Part shown: piece by piece, positions 41,378 to 50,847 of the stretch
Layout: each line of letters starts with the position of its first letter
Position numbering within the stretch: position 1 is the first letter of the stretch
Source of the DNA: Aquimarina acroporae
GTDB lineage: Bacteria; Bacteroidota; Bacteroidia; Flavobacteriales; Flavobacteriaceae
DNA: 64,000 nt
NCBI RefSeq assembly: GCF_023195925.1
Contig: NZ_JALPRE010000003.1
Span: forward strand, 496,001-560,000
Reading direction: 5' to 3'
Program-made: the position numbers and the translations under genes
The notes under the pieces: generated by a model
What the model saw: only the letters and a program-made list of their open reading frames with translations
Database searches by the model: none
Told to the model about the DNA's origin: nothing

Positions 41378-42283
41378 TTAAGTATTGCGCAATTGAAGCG
41401 GTGTTTTGCCTGTTTTTTTCTTTACAAAACGCACAAAATGGGTAGGGTTATCAAAGTGTAAATCATATGCAATTTCACTTACGGTTTTTGAAGTTTGCAG
41501 TAATAAAGATTTTGCTTCTTGCAGTTTTCTATTATGAATAAGCTGCAAAGCTGTATTACCAGTTAAGCTTTTAATCACATAGTTTAAATGGGTAGGGTGA
41601 AGGGATAAAGAATTTGCAAATTCTTTGACTGATTTTAGTACTTCTTCTTTATCCGTTCCATATTGTTGTTCAATTAATAGGTTATAATTATTTAGGATAC
41701 GTTTATCGGAATCTTCAATAATAGAATTTGTCCCTATTTTTTCTTTATAAAGATTTTTAGATTCCAGTAACAAGATATTGAGGTATGACCTAAAGATATC
41801 TTCTTTGTTTGATAAGTCTTGATTAGATAATGAGATAATATTTTCACACGTTCGCTGTAAATGATTGCTCTCCTCAGGGCTTATCTTTATACTCATTGAA
41901 GCATTTTGAGTAAAAAACGGAAAATCTGAATGCAATTTATTCTTTTTATGAACTATCGAATAGAAGTCAGAAGTAAAGTATAGGACATAGCCAGTCATTG
42001 GTGCAATACTCTCCCAGGACTGAATATGTCCTTCTCCAGAGAAAAAAAGTGTATTATTTTGAAGCTGTGCAGTGTTCTGGTTGTTATGCATATCTATTTC
42101 TCCACTTAATATCAGCATTATTTTAAAGAAACGCTTACGATATGGAGGCATACTTTCTGGAATTACTTTCGCTGTCTCTTCTAGTCGAGCAATGGAAAAT
42201 CCGTTATAAATGATTCCTTCAAAATTTATAAAATCCTGATAGGCTTTGATGGTTGAAAAGGTATGTATGCCGTCTATTTTCAA
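41378..42283 (-). CDS. AraC-family transcriptional regulator
   Basis: The 301-residue protein ends in an AraC double helix-turn-helix ([76 protein letters not shown]). The N-terminal half is a cupin-like sensor ([24 protein letters not shown]). It lies immediately upstream of the reductase run on the same strand, so it may control those genes. Confidence 0.9.
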   Translation of the reverse strand: MKIDGIHTFSTIKAYQDFINFEGIIYNGFSIARLEETAKVIPESMPPYRKRFFKIMLILSGEIDMHNNQNTAQLQNNTLFFSGEGHIQSWESIAPMTGYVLYFTSDFYSIVHKKNKLHSDFPFFTQNASMSIKISPEESNHLQRTCENIISLSNQDLSNKEDIFRSYLNILLLESKNLYKEKIGTNSIIEDSDKRILNNYNLLIEQQYGTDKEEVLKSVKEFANSLSLHPTHLNYVIKSLTGNTALQLIHNRKLQEAKSLLLQTSKTVSEIAYDLHFDNPTHFVRFVKKKTGKTPLQLRNT

Positions 42284-42424
42284 ATCTATTAATTATCTTT
42301 TTTGCAATTGCAGCTAACGTATATAGTTATCTTTTGTAAATATATTTTCTATAAAAATAACAGTATTGGTGATAAGAAAATATATGATTTTTATGTTTTT
42401 AGTTATCTATAAAGGAGAAACAAG

Positions 42425-42459
42425 CAAAAATTGGCTTCCTATTTCTTTTCGTTGGGTAC
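42425..42459 (+). repeat. 35-bp direct repeat, right copy
   Basis: Identical to 36656-36690. It is read within a short open frame (about 42375 to the stop near 42488) as KNWLPISFRWV, just as in the left copy. Confidence 0.85.
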
Positions 42460-42522
42460 GATCAGGAACATCATTTCATAAAGTGTAGTTAATTGTATGA
42501 AGAGGAAAATGGGTGACGCAAT

Positions 42523-42572
42523 AAATAGGGTAATCCTTTAGCAAAATATATCGCTAGGAGATTACCCTATTT
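42523..42572. terminator. Long inverted repeat before the subtilase stop
   Basis: AAATAGGGTAATC (42523-42535) is perfectly complementary to 42560-42572, separated by 24 bases. It lies just beyond the 3' end of the minus-strand subtilase gene, with a modest T-run on both outer sides. Transcript end or 3' stabilising hairpin. Confidence 0.6.
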
Positions 42573-42576
42573 CATT

Positions 42577-44037
42577 TTATTGTTTCACGGCTTTTAAAAC
42601 ATCTATTTTTCCATAACCATATCTATTACTTCTATTGGGGTAGTACTCACCAGCTTTCTGCATCTTTTCTAGAACTTGTTCACGGGTCATTTCTGGATTT
42701 GTAGCCCAAACCAATGCTGCTATACCTGCGGTGGTAGCCGTGGCGATTGAAGATCCTCCAACGACATTTCTAACATCTGATCTATACCCTAAAACTGGCA
42801 TTGTTCGGTCTGAATCTTCATCTCTTTGCATCATTACGGTAAAATCAATTTTTCTTCCATCATGACATATATTACAACGTTTCCCATTTTCTCTAATACC
42901 AGTAACAGCAACAGTCTCTTTCATACTTGCAGGGAAAATCACGGCGTACCAGTTGGTAAAGGTGGTAGACGTGCCTCCCGCAGCGATAATCATTTTTCCT
43001 TTGGAATGAGCATATTTTACGGCATCTTTTATGTTGCCTACAGTCCATACCCATCCTATAGACATTGAAATTACCTTAACATCGGATCTATCTGCTAACT
43101 CCATTAGTGCTTTACTCACAGATCTTCTTTCTTTCCTGCTGTCCAATAGAACATCTCCCGTTCCTCTATACGATACTAGGTTACAATTATAAGCTACACC
43201 AACGGGCATCGCGTCATCGTTTCTTGGGCCTGCAATTGCAGCAGACATAGCTGTACCATGACCACAATCATCTACAACCGAACTATCAAAAGTACCTAAT
43301 TTTTCAACTGTTCTTCCTGTAGAAAATCCATCATTAAAATTACTCCCTAGAAACTTTTGACTATCAGAAATTCCAGAATCAATAATTCCCACTGTTATTC
43401 CAGCACCCGTGCTATATTGCCATGCCTGAGGAATGTTATGTATATCAAACGTCCAGGGAATCCAGCTACCAGGATTAGTAACTCTATAATCATTTGGGTT
43501 TACAGGTCTTCCATCTCTTGCACAACCAAAGTTCTTTTGAATTTCTTCATTTTTAAGGAAAAAGGTATATGAGCTGGGTTCCATATACCTTATTTTATCC
43601 ATTTTTTGAAGCTCTTTGATCGTTTTGAGGCTTGAAACTTTGACTTCAATATACTGCAAAACCTCTTGTTCCTCTGTAACCAAGGCTGATTTTGCTTTAT
43701 TTTCATTAGCCTCTAAGATGGAAAGTATGTTTTCTTTTATTGTTTCGACTTCAGAAGACTTTTGGCCAGAAAAATTTACTTGTGTTCCATATCCTATATT
43801 TAGATATCCGCCTCCATGTTTTACCGCGCTCCATAGTATATTGGCTGGAGTCTTAAGCCATAGTACATCTCCTTTTTCTTTTAATTGTTTTTCTATGTAT
43901 GAATTCACCTCTTCAATTGATAAGAGTTCTTGGGTTTCTTCAACTAGTTCTCCATTTGGGATGTTTTCATTTACTTTTTCTTTTGTACAGGATACAATAA
44001 GAACTAAACCAATGATTAAAAATTGAATTTTTTTCAT
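42577..44037 (-). CDS. Subtilisin-like serine protease (S8) lipoprotein
   Basis: The 486-residue protease has a lipoprotein signal (GLVLIVSC, Cys17), a long N-terminal region (about residues 30-165) acting as propeptide, and a catalytic domain with Asp in VGIIDSGIS, His in DDCGHGTAM and Ser in VGGSSIATATTAG. The Ser motif is GSSIAT instead of the usual GTSMA, an unusual variant. No type IX secretion tail is visible. Its transcript probably ends at the hairpin downstream. Confidence 0.88.
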   Translation of the reverse strand: MKKIQFLIIGLVLIVSCTKEKVNENIPNGELVEETQELLSIEEVNSYIEKQLKEKGDVLWLKTPANILWSAVKHGGGYLNIGYGTQVNFSGQKSSEVETIKENILSILEANENKAKSALVTEEQEVLQYIEVKVSSLKTIKELQKMDKIRYMEPSSYTFFLKNEEIQKNFGCARDGRPVNPNDYRVTNPGSWIPWTFDIHNIPQAWQYSTGAGITVGIIDSGISDSQKFLGSNFNDGFSTGRTVEKLGTFDSSVVDDCGHGTAMSAAIAGPRNDDAMPVGVAYNCNLVSYRGTGDVLLDSRKERRSVSKALMELADRSDVKVISMSIGWVWTVGNIKDAVKYAHSKGKMIIAAGGTSTTFTNWYAVIFPASMKETVAVTGIRENGKRCNICHDGRKIDFTVMMQRDEDSDRTMPVLGYRSDVRNVVGGSSIATATTAGIAALVWATNPEMTREQVLEKMQKAGEYYPNRSNRYGYGKIDVLKAVKQ

Positions 44038-44206
44038 TTAATAAGATTTTCGAGTTTGTGTTATTTTGTGTGAGGTTTTTAGTTGGTTGAGTTTTTTGGT
44101 TATCTCCTCCTTTCTTTTTTGGCTTTTTAATACTATTCAAACCCAGTCAAAACCTTACTTAATTCAGGTTTTGACTGGTTTATTTTCTATTCTAAGTGTT
44201 TATTTA

Positions 44207-46039
44207 CTACTGTTTAATAATTCGGGTAGTATTAATTTGAGTACCATTATTAATTTTGAGTAAGTAAGTGCCATTGGGAATTTTATGTACCATATCACTT
44301 ATTTCTATATTTCCTTGATTGAGCTTGTTAGACTTATCAAGTTTTTGATGTATTAGTTTACCAGTAATATCAAATAAGGATATTGTTATTTCTGATGTTT
44401 TAGAACTGTTATATGTAAGCATGAGTTTTTTTCCATCAGTTGGATTGGGATATACTACCACAGTATTGGTAAGAAAAGTATCATCTAGTATAGTATTGTT
44501 TTGTTTGGATAAACTGCTAATAGTTACATCTAAATTTCCTGGTGTTGACCAGTTTCCTGCGGCGTCTCTTACCAAACTTTTTACTTTACCATTTCTTCTT
44601 CTCATATCTTTGGTTACTGCACTACCAGCTGTTATAGTTTGGCTGCTACCAGCTCTAAATTTGTACACTTTAAGATCATCAAATTCTACTACGGTTTTAT
44701 TTGTTCTTAAAGAGATCGAACTACCATTTTTGATGGGTGATGTATCTGTCCATTTCAATACTGATTTGTTATTCTTGAAGACTTCTAATACTCCAAAAGC
44801 AGGACTATAGGTAATCTTATAATTTGCCCACTTATTATCTTGAGGTGTATCGCCAATGGCTCTTGTATTAAGTACATTGTTTACGGTTTCATAAATACGC
44901 ACTTTATTATCTTCACCACTAAACCATATAAGATAGGAGTTCCCTCGTTGTGATAAATTGCTATCACTTGCCATGATATGTATTCCAAACTTCCTAGGGC
45001 CAGAGGTAGATTCGACTTTGGCAGCAAACTCGTATAAGTAGGGTAACCCAGAGTTTTGAGATAGGAATGAACTAAGTTGCGTATTATCAGAACTGGTATT
45101 AGATTGTCTAAGATGTTTGTTGTTAATAGACCAGTTTCCTGCTCCTATGGTATACCCAGAATAGAGCACGTTGCAGTTATCATTAAAGAAACCGTTCCCT
45201 CGGTTGGCATACCAGTTATCTCCGTATTTCTCCAAAGCCTGATAGAACCTTCTTGTTACTTCAATATTATCATTATCGGTAAAGTTTGCGGTAAAATCTC
45301 CCGCTTGGGTAGTTCCGCCACTAGCACCAATACTAGTAGTAGGAGCAGTGGTATCTCCAGAAGGCGGAGGGGGTGGAGTTCCTCCTCCAGAACAGTTGCC
45401 CAAGCTATTTTTGAGTGCTGTTACATAAGCATCAGCAAACCGATCTCTCCAGGTATCATTAAGTAACTTATTTCTATCGGCAGAGTCTACAAAGCCAATC
45501 TCGTTTAATATACCTATTGCATTGTTTTGGTTTAATACACCTAGTGTAAATCCTAAATAAGGACGATCTTCAGAAGACCTGCGATCTACCCATTGCCCTT
45601 CAGCAACCATTTGATCTTGAATTTCTCTAGAAAAACGACTGTTGCTTGCGTTGGGTGAATTACTAGATCTGGACCAGAAGGTCTCCGTCCCAGTGCCTCC
45701 ACCACCATTACAATGTATACTAATAAATCGGTCTGCATTCCAGTTATTAGACATCGTTCTACGTTGCGTAAGAGAGACCCAACCATTCCTTGTGGTTCTT
45801 GTCATTCTTACTGTCCAATTACCACAACTATTTTGCAGTTTTGCACGAAGTTTTAATCCCACAGCAAGTGCTGTGGCATGTTCAGTTTCTGTCCTTCCAT
45901 CGGGGTCGGCACCAGTAGATGTATATCCGTGTCCTGGATCAATAACAACGACTTGAGCACGACTTGTTTTTGAAAATAGCATTACCGCCAATAAGACCAT
46001 AATGCCAATAGTATGATTTAAATATTTATATATGTTCAT
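44207..46039 (-). CDS. N-acetylmuramoyl-L-alanine amidase with type IX secretion tail
   Basis: The 610-residue secreted enzyme has an Amidase_3 catalytic domain (about residues 29-215) with the zinc ligands in VVIDPGHG, the Glu in GRTETEHA, SIHCNGG and the catalytic Glu in ILNEIGFV. A PPPPPSGDTTAPTTSI linker leads to a long beta-sandwich module (about 235-500) and a Por-secretion C-terminal domain (VYPNPTDGKKLMLTYNSS ... INTTRIIKQ). The module occurs in Bacteroidota wall amidases. It cuts the lactoyl-alanine bond in peptidoglycan; a secreted form may attack other bacteria or remodel the host's wall. Followed by the TolB-like gene 3 bases upstream in the same direction. Confidence 0.92.
   Translation of the reverse strand: MNIYKYLNHTIGIMVLLAVMLFSKTSRAQVVVIDPGHGYTSTGADPDGRTETEHATALAVGLKLRAKLQNSCGNWTVRMTRTTRNGWVSLTQRRTMSNNWNADRFISIHCNGGGGTGTETFWSRSSNSPNASNSRFSREIQDQMVAEGQWVDRRSSEDRPYLGFTLGVLNQNNAIGILNEIGFVDSADRNKLLNDTWRDRFADAYVTALKNSLGNCSGGGTPPPPPSGDTTAPTTSIGASGGTTQAGDFTANFTDNDNIEVTRRFYQALEKYGDNWYANRGNGFFNDNCNVLYSGYTIGAGNWSINNKHLRQSNTSSDNTQLSSFLSQNSGLPYLYEFAAKVESTSGPRKFGIHIMASDSNLSQRGNSYLIWFSGEDNKVRIYETVNNVLNTRAIGDTPQDNKWANYKITYSPAFGVLEVFKNNKSVLKWTDTSPIKNGSSISLRTNKTVVEFDDLKVYKFRAGSSQTITAGSAVTKDMRRRNGKVKSLVRDAAGNWSTPGNLDVTISSLSKQNNTILDDTFLTNTVVVYPNPTDGKKLMLTYNSSKTSEITISLFDITGKLIHQKLDKSNKLNQGNIEISDMVHKIPNGTYLLKINNGTQINTTRIIKQ
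44431..45380. repeat. 950-bp duplicated module, copy in the amidase
   Basis: This segment aligns without gaps to 47248-48197 (constant offset 2817). The encoded proteins differ at only four positions by eye over about 300 residues (F/I, T/A, V/L, V/I). It spans the linker, the beta-sandwich module and the start of the secretion tail. Confidence 0.93.
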
Positions 46040-46042
46040 GGT

Positions 46043-46921
46043 TTACTTGTTTAGATTAAAATCTGCGATAAATATGGCTCCGGTTTTTTCATCAGAAAAC
46101 GCAATTTGCTTTCCATTTGGAGATATATCTCCCCACATTTCGACGGTATCTGGTGTGGCCGTTAGTTGTATCTTTTTTGAAGATCTTGCGGATATATAAA
46201 ATAAATCTGAAGCAGATACAGTATGACCATCTTCACTCTTATCCTCAAAAGTGACTACCCCGCTACTATCTGGAAGCCAACTACTTGCTAAACCTATCCC
46301 CAGATCTTTTCTTTGGTCTTTTCCTGAAATACGGTAACTATACATATTAGCACCTTGATGCACCACAACGTATTCTTGATTTGGAGAAACGATAGGGTGA
46401 TAAAATTGACCATCCTCCTTAGTAATTACCCAGGGTTTGCCATTTACTCCTTTTTTTGCTTCAAGTTTTAAGGTTTTCTGGTTAATGTATACTAGCAGAT
46501 TATCACCAGATTTTGTTTGAGCTACCATTTTGGTATTATCAGGATGTACACCTGCTAATACTTTTTCCTTTTTAGATACGAGATTAATGCTCTTTACCTC
46601 AAGGTTAGAAAAAGTTCCTCCTATGGGTTTTTCTCTGAATATGATATTGTTGCTGTCAATTGACCAATTAGCTAAATACCCGATTCCTTCTCCACTTTTT
46701 ACTTTTTCTACTTTATTACTTTTTTTGAGATCTATAAAAAATAAAGTACTGTTTTCATGATTTGTAAAAAGTATTTTTTCCCCATCTGGCGACCATATTG
46801 GTGTGCTAAAATCTCCTCCAGAAGTAATAGGCGTTACATTGGTTAGATAAGATTGTGAATACCCTATTACACTGATTAAACAGCATAGTATTCTTAAAGT
46901 TATTAGTTTAAAAGTTTTCAT
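46043..46921 (-). CDS. TolB/WD40-like beta-propeller protein
   Basis: The 292-residue secreted protein has a signal peptide (LISVIGYSQ) and repeated PD40-type units (PIWSPDGEKILFTN, WSIDSNNIIFREK, PIVSPNQEYVVVHQG, SSWLPDSSGVVTFED, GDISPNGKQIAFSDE). The first gene of the amidase/TolB pair on the minus strand, ending 3 bases before the amidase. Related propeller sequence forms the N-terminal half of the M23 protein upstream, so the two may share a binding role at wall fragments. Function unknown. Confidence 0.85.
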   Translation of the reverse strand: MKTFKLITLRILCCLISVIGYSQSYLTNVTPITSGGDFSTPIWSPDGEKILFTNHENSTLFFIDLKKSNKVEKVKSGEGIGYLANWSIDSNNIIFREKPIGGTFSNLEVKSINLVSKKEKVLAGVHPDNTKMVAQTKSGDNLLVYINQKTLKLEAKKGVNGKPWVITKEDGQFYHPIVSPNQEYVVVHQGANMYSYRISGKDQRKDLGIGLASSWLPDSSGVVTFEDKSEDGHTVSASDLFYISARSSKKIQLTATPDTVEMWGDISPNGKQIAFSDEKTGAIFIADFNLNK

Positions 46922-47023
46922 AAAGTTGAGGTTTCGATTAATTATTCTGAAATAACTTAGAGTTATTCAGTTGTATTGAGGTGTATATTGTTTGAGATCA
47001 CATTATTGTAGATAAGTGAGACT

Positions 47024-49468
47024 CTATTGTTTTGTGATTTTTATAGTATTGGTTATGTGGTCAAGAGATACCTTAATTATATATTGTCCTTTTTGAAGAT
47101 CAGCTATAAAACCACTAAGATCCATAGTTCTTTCATTTATGCCCTTGTAGTAATCTTGAGTGGATTTAAGTTTTCTTCCTAGCATATCATAAATAGAAAC
47201 ATATGCTGTATTCTTGGATGAAGAATGATAATTCATTCGCAGTTTCTTTCCATCAGTTGGATTGGGATATACTATTACAGTATTGGTAAGAAAAGTATCA
47301 TCTAGTATAGTATTGTTCTGCTTTGATAAGCTACTAATAGTTACATCTAAATTTCCTGGTGTTGACCAGTTTCCTGCGGCGTCTCTTACCAAACTTTTTA
47401 CTTTACCATTTCTTCTTCTCATATCTTTGGTTACCGCACTACCAGCTGTTATAGTTTGGCTGCTGCCTGCTCTAAATTTGTACACTTTAAGATCATCAAA
47501 TTCTACTAAGGTTTTATTTGTTCTTAAAGAGATCGAACTACCATTTTTGATGGGTGATGTATCTGTCCATTTCAATACTGATTTGTTATTCTTGAAGACT
47601 TCTAATACTCCAAAAGCAGGGCTATAGGTAATCTTATAATTTGCCCACTTATTGTCTTGAGGAGCATCGCCAATGGCTCTGGTATTAAGTACATTGTTTA
47701 CGGTTTCATAAATACGCACCTTATTGTCTTCACCACTAAACCATATAAGATAGGAGTTCCCACGTTGTGATAAATTGCTATCGCTTGCCATGATATGTAT
47801 TCCAAACTTTCTAGGACCAGAGGTAGATTCGACTTTGGCAGCAAACTCGTATAAGTAGGGTAACCCAGAGTTTTGAGATAGGAATGAACTAAGTTGCGTA
47901 TTATCAGAACTGGTATTAGATTGTCTAAGATGTTTGTTGTTAATAGACCAGTTTCCTGCTCCAATGGTATACCCAGAATAGAGCACGTTGCAATTATCAT
48001 TAAAGAAACCGTTACCTCGGTTGGCATACCAGTTATCTCCGTATTTCTCTAAAGCCTGGTAGAATCTTCTTGTTACTTCAATATTATCATTATCGGTAAT
48101 GTTTGCGGTAAAATCTCCAGCTTGGGTAGTTCCGCCACTAGCACCAATACTAGTAGTAGGAGCAGTGGTGTCTCCGGAAGGTGGAGGGGGTGGGGTTACT
48201 ACACTATTATTAGAGCGATAACGATAATCTTGTCTTGGCTCTCCAATCCCAGTGAAACGTCCTTTGGTAGAAGCATTACCTCCAGCAGCTCGCCACTCAA
48301 AATGAATATGATCTCCTGTGGATCCCCCAGTGGTTCCTTCCTTTGCAATTACTTGTCCTCTGCTAACGGTTTGACCTTGATTGACCAAGTTGACCTTGTT
48401 GTGAGCGTAATAGGTTCTTGTACCATCACTATGCCTTATAATCACTAACCTACCATATCCACTGGTTAGGCTACCACTTATCCCTGAAAAAGAAACGACT
48501 CCGCTGGCTGAAGCTCTAACATTTTGATCACTAGATAAGGATGTGGCAAAATCAATGGCAGGATATGAGTGATGTCCACCTGGACCAAAAATGTTACATC
48601 TGCCAACGTGGGTATGAGAACCAACAGGTCCCGGAGTACCGTGTCTAGAAACGCATAGATCTACTCCTGCATCCCAAGGCAAATAGTAGTTTAAGTTAGA
48701 AAATTTTAGTTGTTGTGTTTTCTGGTTTTTATAAATTTGGTTTTTCCATCCAATGATTTGAAGGTACTCGCCCTTTTCTTTAAGTATAGTTTTTACTTTT
48801 TTACTTTTTATGTTGTATTCTAAGATAACATCGGTGTTACCATGTAAATTATCGACTTTGTTATCTAATGAACCTACAAAATAAAAACGATCTCTCGTCG
48901 GTGAAAGCAAAGGGGTTTTCATGTAATCGAATGAGACATCAAGGTTTTCAAGCTGCTTAGATTCGAGATCAAGTATCCAAATTCCTTGATGTTCCTCGGC
49001 AGCATCCAAAAAAATACCTTCAACATAAATTTTATTTGGATTTTGAGTCCATGCGATTGGTTTAAAAGCAATCTCCGATCTATTCGTATTTTTTTTATAG
49101 ATCAGATTACTTTGCTGTCCATGAGAAGTATTTATTTTTTTTAATCTAAAAGCTCCCCCTATTTGTTCTCTTTCAAGAAAAACCCATATGTTGGGATCAA
49201 AAGGGCTTTGCAATCCTTGGAAAAAATCATAAGATTTAGATAGGATCAAATCCTTAGAGATTTGATCGGCATAATAAGTTATTCGATCTAACGAAATGGG
49301 TCGGTGGCTTACAGTTGTACTTTTGTTGACTTTACCTATTTTAGGTATTGGTTCTACAAGATTAGTAATTAAAAAATCCTGGTTTTTTTTGATGATAAGT
49401 TCCTGAGAATGTACAAGTGTCGAATGGATAAGAAGAAACAATATCCATTTTAGGGTAAAAGTTTTCAT
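47024..49468 (-). CDS. M23 (LytM-type) metallopeptidase with propeller and type IX secretion tail
   Basis: The 814-residue secreted protein has a signal peptide (LLIHSTLVHSQ), a TolB-like propeller region (about residues 60-260), an M23 endopeptidase domain (about 270-410) with HHSYPAIDFA (His and Asp zinc ligands) and DHIHFEW (the HxH motif), then the same PPPPPSGDTTAPTTSI linker, module and secretion tail as the amidase (VYPNPTDGKKLRMNYHSS ... TNTIKITKQ). M23 enzymes cut peptide cross-links in peptidoglycan, complementing the amidase. The module is near identical to that of the amidase. Confidence 0.92.
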   Translation of the reverse strand: MKTFTLKWILFLLIHSTLVHSQELIIKKNQDFLITNLVEPIPKIGKVNKSTTVSHRPISLDRITYYADQISKDLILSKSYDFFQGLQSPFDPNIWVFLEREQIGGAFRLKKINTSHGQQSNLIYKKNTNRSEIAFKPIAWTQNPNKIYVEGIFLDAAEEHQGIWILDLESKQLENLDVSFDYMKTPLLSPTRDRFYFVGSLDNKVDNLHGNTDVILEYNIKSKKVKTILKEKGEYLQIIGWKNQIYKNQKTQQLKFSNLNYYLPWDAGVDLCVSRHGTPGPVGSHTHVGRCNIFGPGGHHSYPAIDFATSLSSDQNVRASASGVVSFSGISGSLTSGYGRLVIIRHSDGTRTYYAHNKVNLVNQGQTVSRGQVIAKEGTTGGSTGDHIHFEWRAAGGNASTKGRFTGIGEPRQDYRYRSNNSVVTPPPPPSGDTTAPTTSIGASGGTTQAGDFTANITDNDNIEVTRRFYQALEKYGDNWYANRGNGFFNDNCNVLYSGYTIGAGNWSINNKHLRQSNTSSDNTQLSSFLSQNSGLPYLYEFAAKVESTSGPRKFGIHIMASDSNLSQRGNSYLIWFSGEDNKVRIYETVNNVLNTRAIGDAPQDNKWANYKITYSPAFGVLEVFKNNKSVLKWTDTSPIKNGSSISLRTNKTLVEFDDLKVYKFRAGSSQTITAGSAVTKDMRRRNGKVKSLVRDAAGNWSTPGNLDVTISSLSKQNNTILDDTFLTNTVIVYPNPTDGKKLRMNYHSSSKNTAYVSIYDMLGRKLKSTQDYYKGINERTMDLSGFIADLQKGQYIIKVSLDHITNTIKITKQ
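47248..48197. repeat. 950-bp duplicated module, copy in the M23 protein
   Basis: Partner of 44431-45380; see that entry for the alignment. The copies are in direct orientation, 2.8 kb apart. Confidence 0.93.
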
Positions 49469-49783
49469 TACGAGTGAGTTTGTCGTTAAGATTATTCAAT
49501 AATTAGGTGAGCCTATTTTGAGTATATAAGCTTCGATAAAATGCTGTAATGGTATTTTTATGATATTACAGGAAGTAAGGTTTGTCTAATGTTTGGTTAA
49601 GTGCTCATTACTATAATACATGTTTTCATAGTTTAGGTTTTAAGTTTGATGCATCAGAGTATACGCTGCTAAAGTACTCATACTCATTCCTAAAAAAAAT
49701 AGGTACATGTTCTTATTTCTATGAAAGGATAGAATTAATAGATGAATAACATAGTTGATAAAAAGATCAAAATAAACAGATTC
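49469..49783. other. Intergenic region without recognised feature
   Basis: 315 AT-rich bases between the M23 gene and the LuxR response regulator gene, both on the minus strand. It must contain the promoter of the M23 gene, but I find no convincing -33/-7 pair and no hairpin with a T-run. Confidence 0.4.
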
Positions 49784-50467
49784 TTAGAATGTTGAAATTC
49801 CGGGAAAAGTAGTAGTGTTTTTTAGCTCCAAAGCATATTTTAGAAGAGCATTACTACCTTGTAAGTTTAATTTGTTACAGATATTTTGGCGATGATTTTT
49901 TATGGTCTTTACACTTTTGAAAAACTCCAAGGCAATTTCTTTATTTGTTTTTCCTTTAGCCACTTGTTGTAAAATTTTAATTTCTGTTTTTGAAAGCTTT
50001 TCAAGTGGATTGTTCCAATTTTCGTTTACCGTTTTAGAATACCATTTATCCCTGAACTTTTTACTTATATAGGGTTTGTCATGTATAGCTCTCCAAGCAC
50101 ATTTTTTCATGCTTTCTACGGTATCTGCTTTATACAAAACCCAACTAATTTCAAGATGTTTTAATATGCTTTTAAGATGAGGATCCAAATCAAAAGTCAT
50201 GATTACTATTTTAGTTTTTTTAGCATGGAGCTTGGTAAATTGAGCTAATTCTATACCGGAATTATTGGAATTTAGGGTTGCGTCAATAATTATAAAGTCA
50301 GGTTGTAGTTCAATTATTTTTTTTCTCAGTTTATTCAAGTCACTTATGTCGTCATGCAGCCTAAAAACTAACTCTTTTGGGGCTTCTAGCATTGCTTTTA
50401 TTCCAAGTCTTTTTAGAGGATCCTCATAAGCAACAATCACGTCAAATGCTCTCATAATTAAATTCAA
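49784..50467 (-). CDS. LuxR-family response regulator
   Basis: The 227-residue protein has a CheY-like receiver (VIVAYEDPLKRLGIKAM, phosphoacceptor Asp in DFIIIDATL, Lys in VLYKAD) and a C-terminal LuxR helix-turn-helix (LSKTEIKILQQVAKGKTNKEIALEFFKSVKTIKNHRQNICNKL). No histidine kinase gene is adjacent. The start at 50467 or the next Met at 50455 are both possible. It is transcribed away from the laminarin locus, so its target is not indicated by position. Confidence 0.9.
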   Translation of the reverse strand: MNLIMRAFDVIVAYEDPLKRLGIKAMLEAPKELVFRLHDDISDLNKLRKKIIELQPDFIIIDATLNSNNSGIELAQFTKLHAKKTKIVIMTFDLDPHLKSILKHLEISWVLYKADTVESMKKCAWRAIHDKPYISKKFRDKWYSKTVNENWNNPLEKLSKTEIKILQQVAKGKTNKEIALEFFKSVKTIKNHRQNICNKLNLQGSNALLKYALELKNTTTFPGISTF

Positions 50468-50847
50468 TTAGTTCGATTTGTGGAGAACTATTTTTAGAAA
50501 ATAGTTTTGTTAATATAATAATATTTGATTGAAAAAATCACTAAAATCGAATTTATGAAGCCTAGTTTTCAATAAAAATTTAAAAAATATAGATATAATA
50601 TGTTTTAGTTTTACTGCTATAAAAGATGGATAAAAATGATAAGAATAGAGATAAATTTAGTTGAATTTGATTTAAACTCTTGAGGATTGATTCTTAACAA
50701 TAACCTGAATTTGTTTAGAAATGAATCTTGTTTAAATAGGAAAACCTATACAAAAACTATACAGCATAGTTATTAGCACAAAAAACCTGACAAGTTTATC
50801 ATAATATCTGATATTTTTAGCAGTTTATGAATCTCTAAAATTTTAAC
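50468..50847. other. Upstream region of the laminarin locus
   Basis: 380 AT-rich bases between divergent genes. A plausible promoter is described separately at 50479-50510. No RNA gene or hairpin recognised. The stretch at 50750-50850 has short repeats such as TATACAAAAACTATAC. Confidence 0.4.
50479..50510 (+). promoter_or_regulatory. Candidate promoter of the laminarin symporter/regulator genes
   Basis: TTG (50479-50481), a 21-base spacer and TAGTTTTG (50503-50510) fit TTG/TAnnTTTG. It would give a leader of about 330 bases before the symporter ATG at 50848, which is long. Confidence 0.35.

Noticed and set aside
44431-48197. The 950-bp duplication considered as an insertion sequence
   Set aside because: Each copy is inside an intact reading frame, there is no transposase, and there are no terminal inverted repeats or target duplications.
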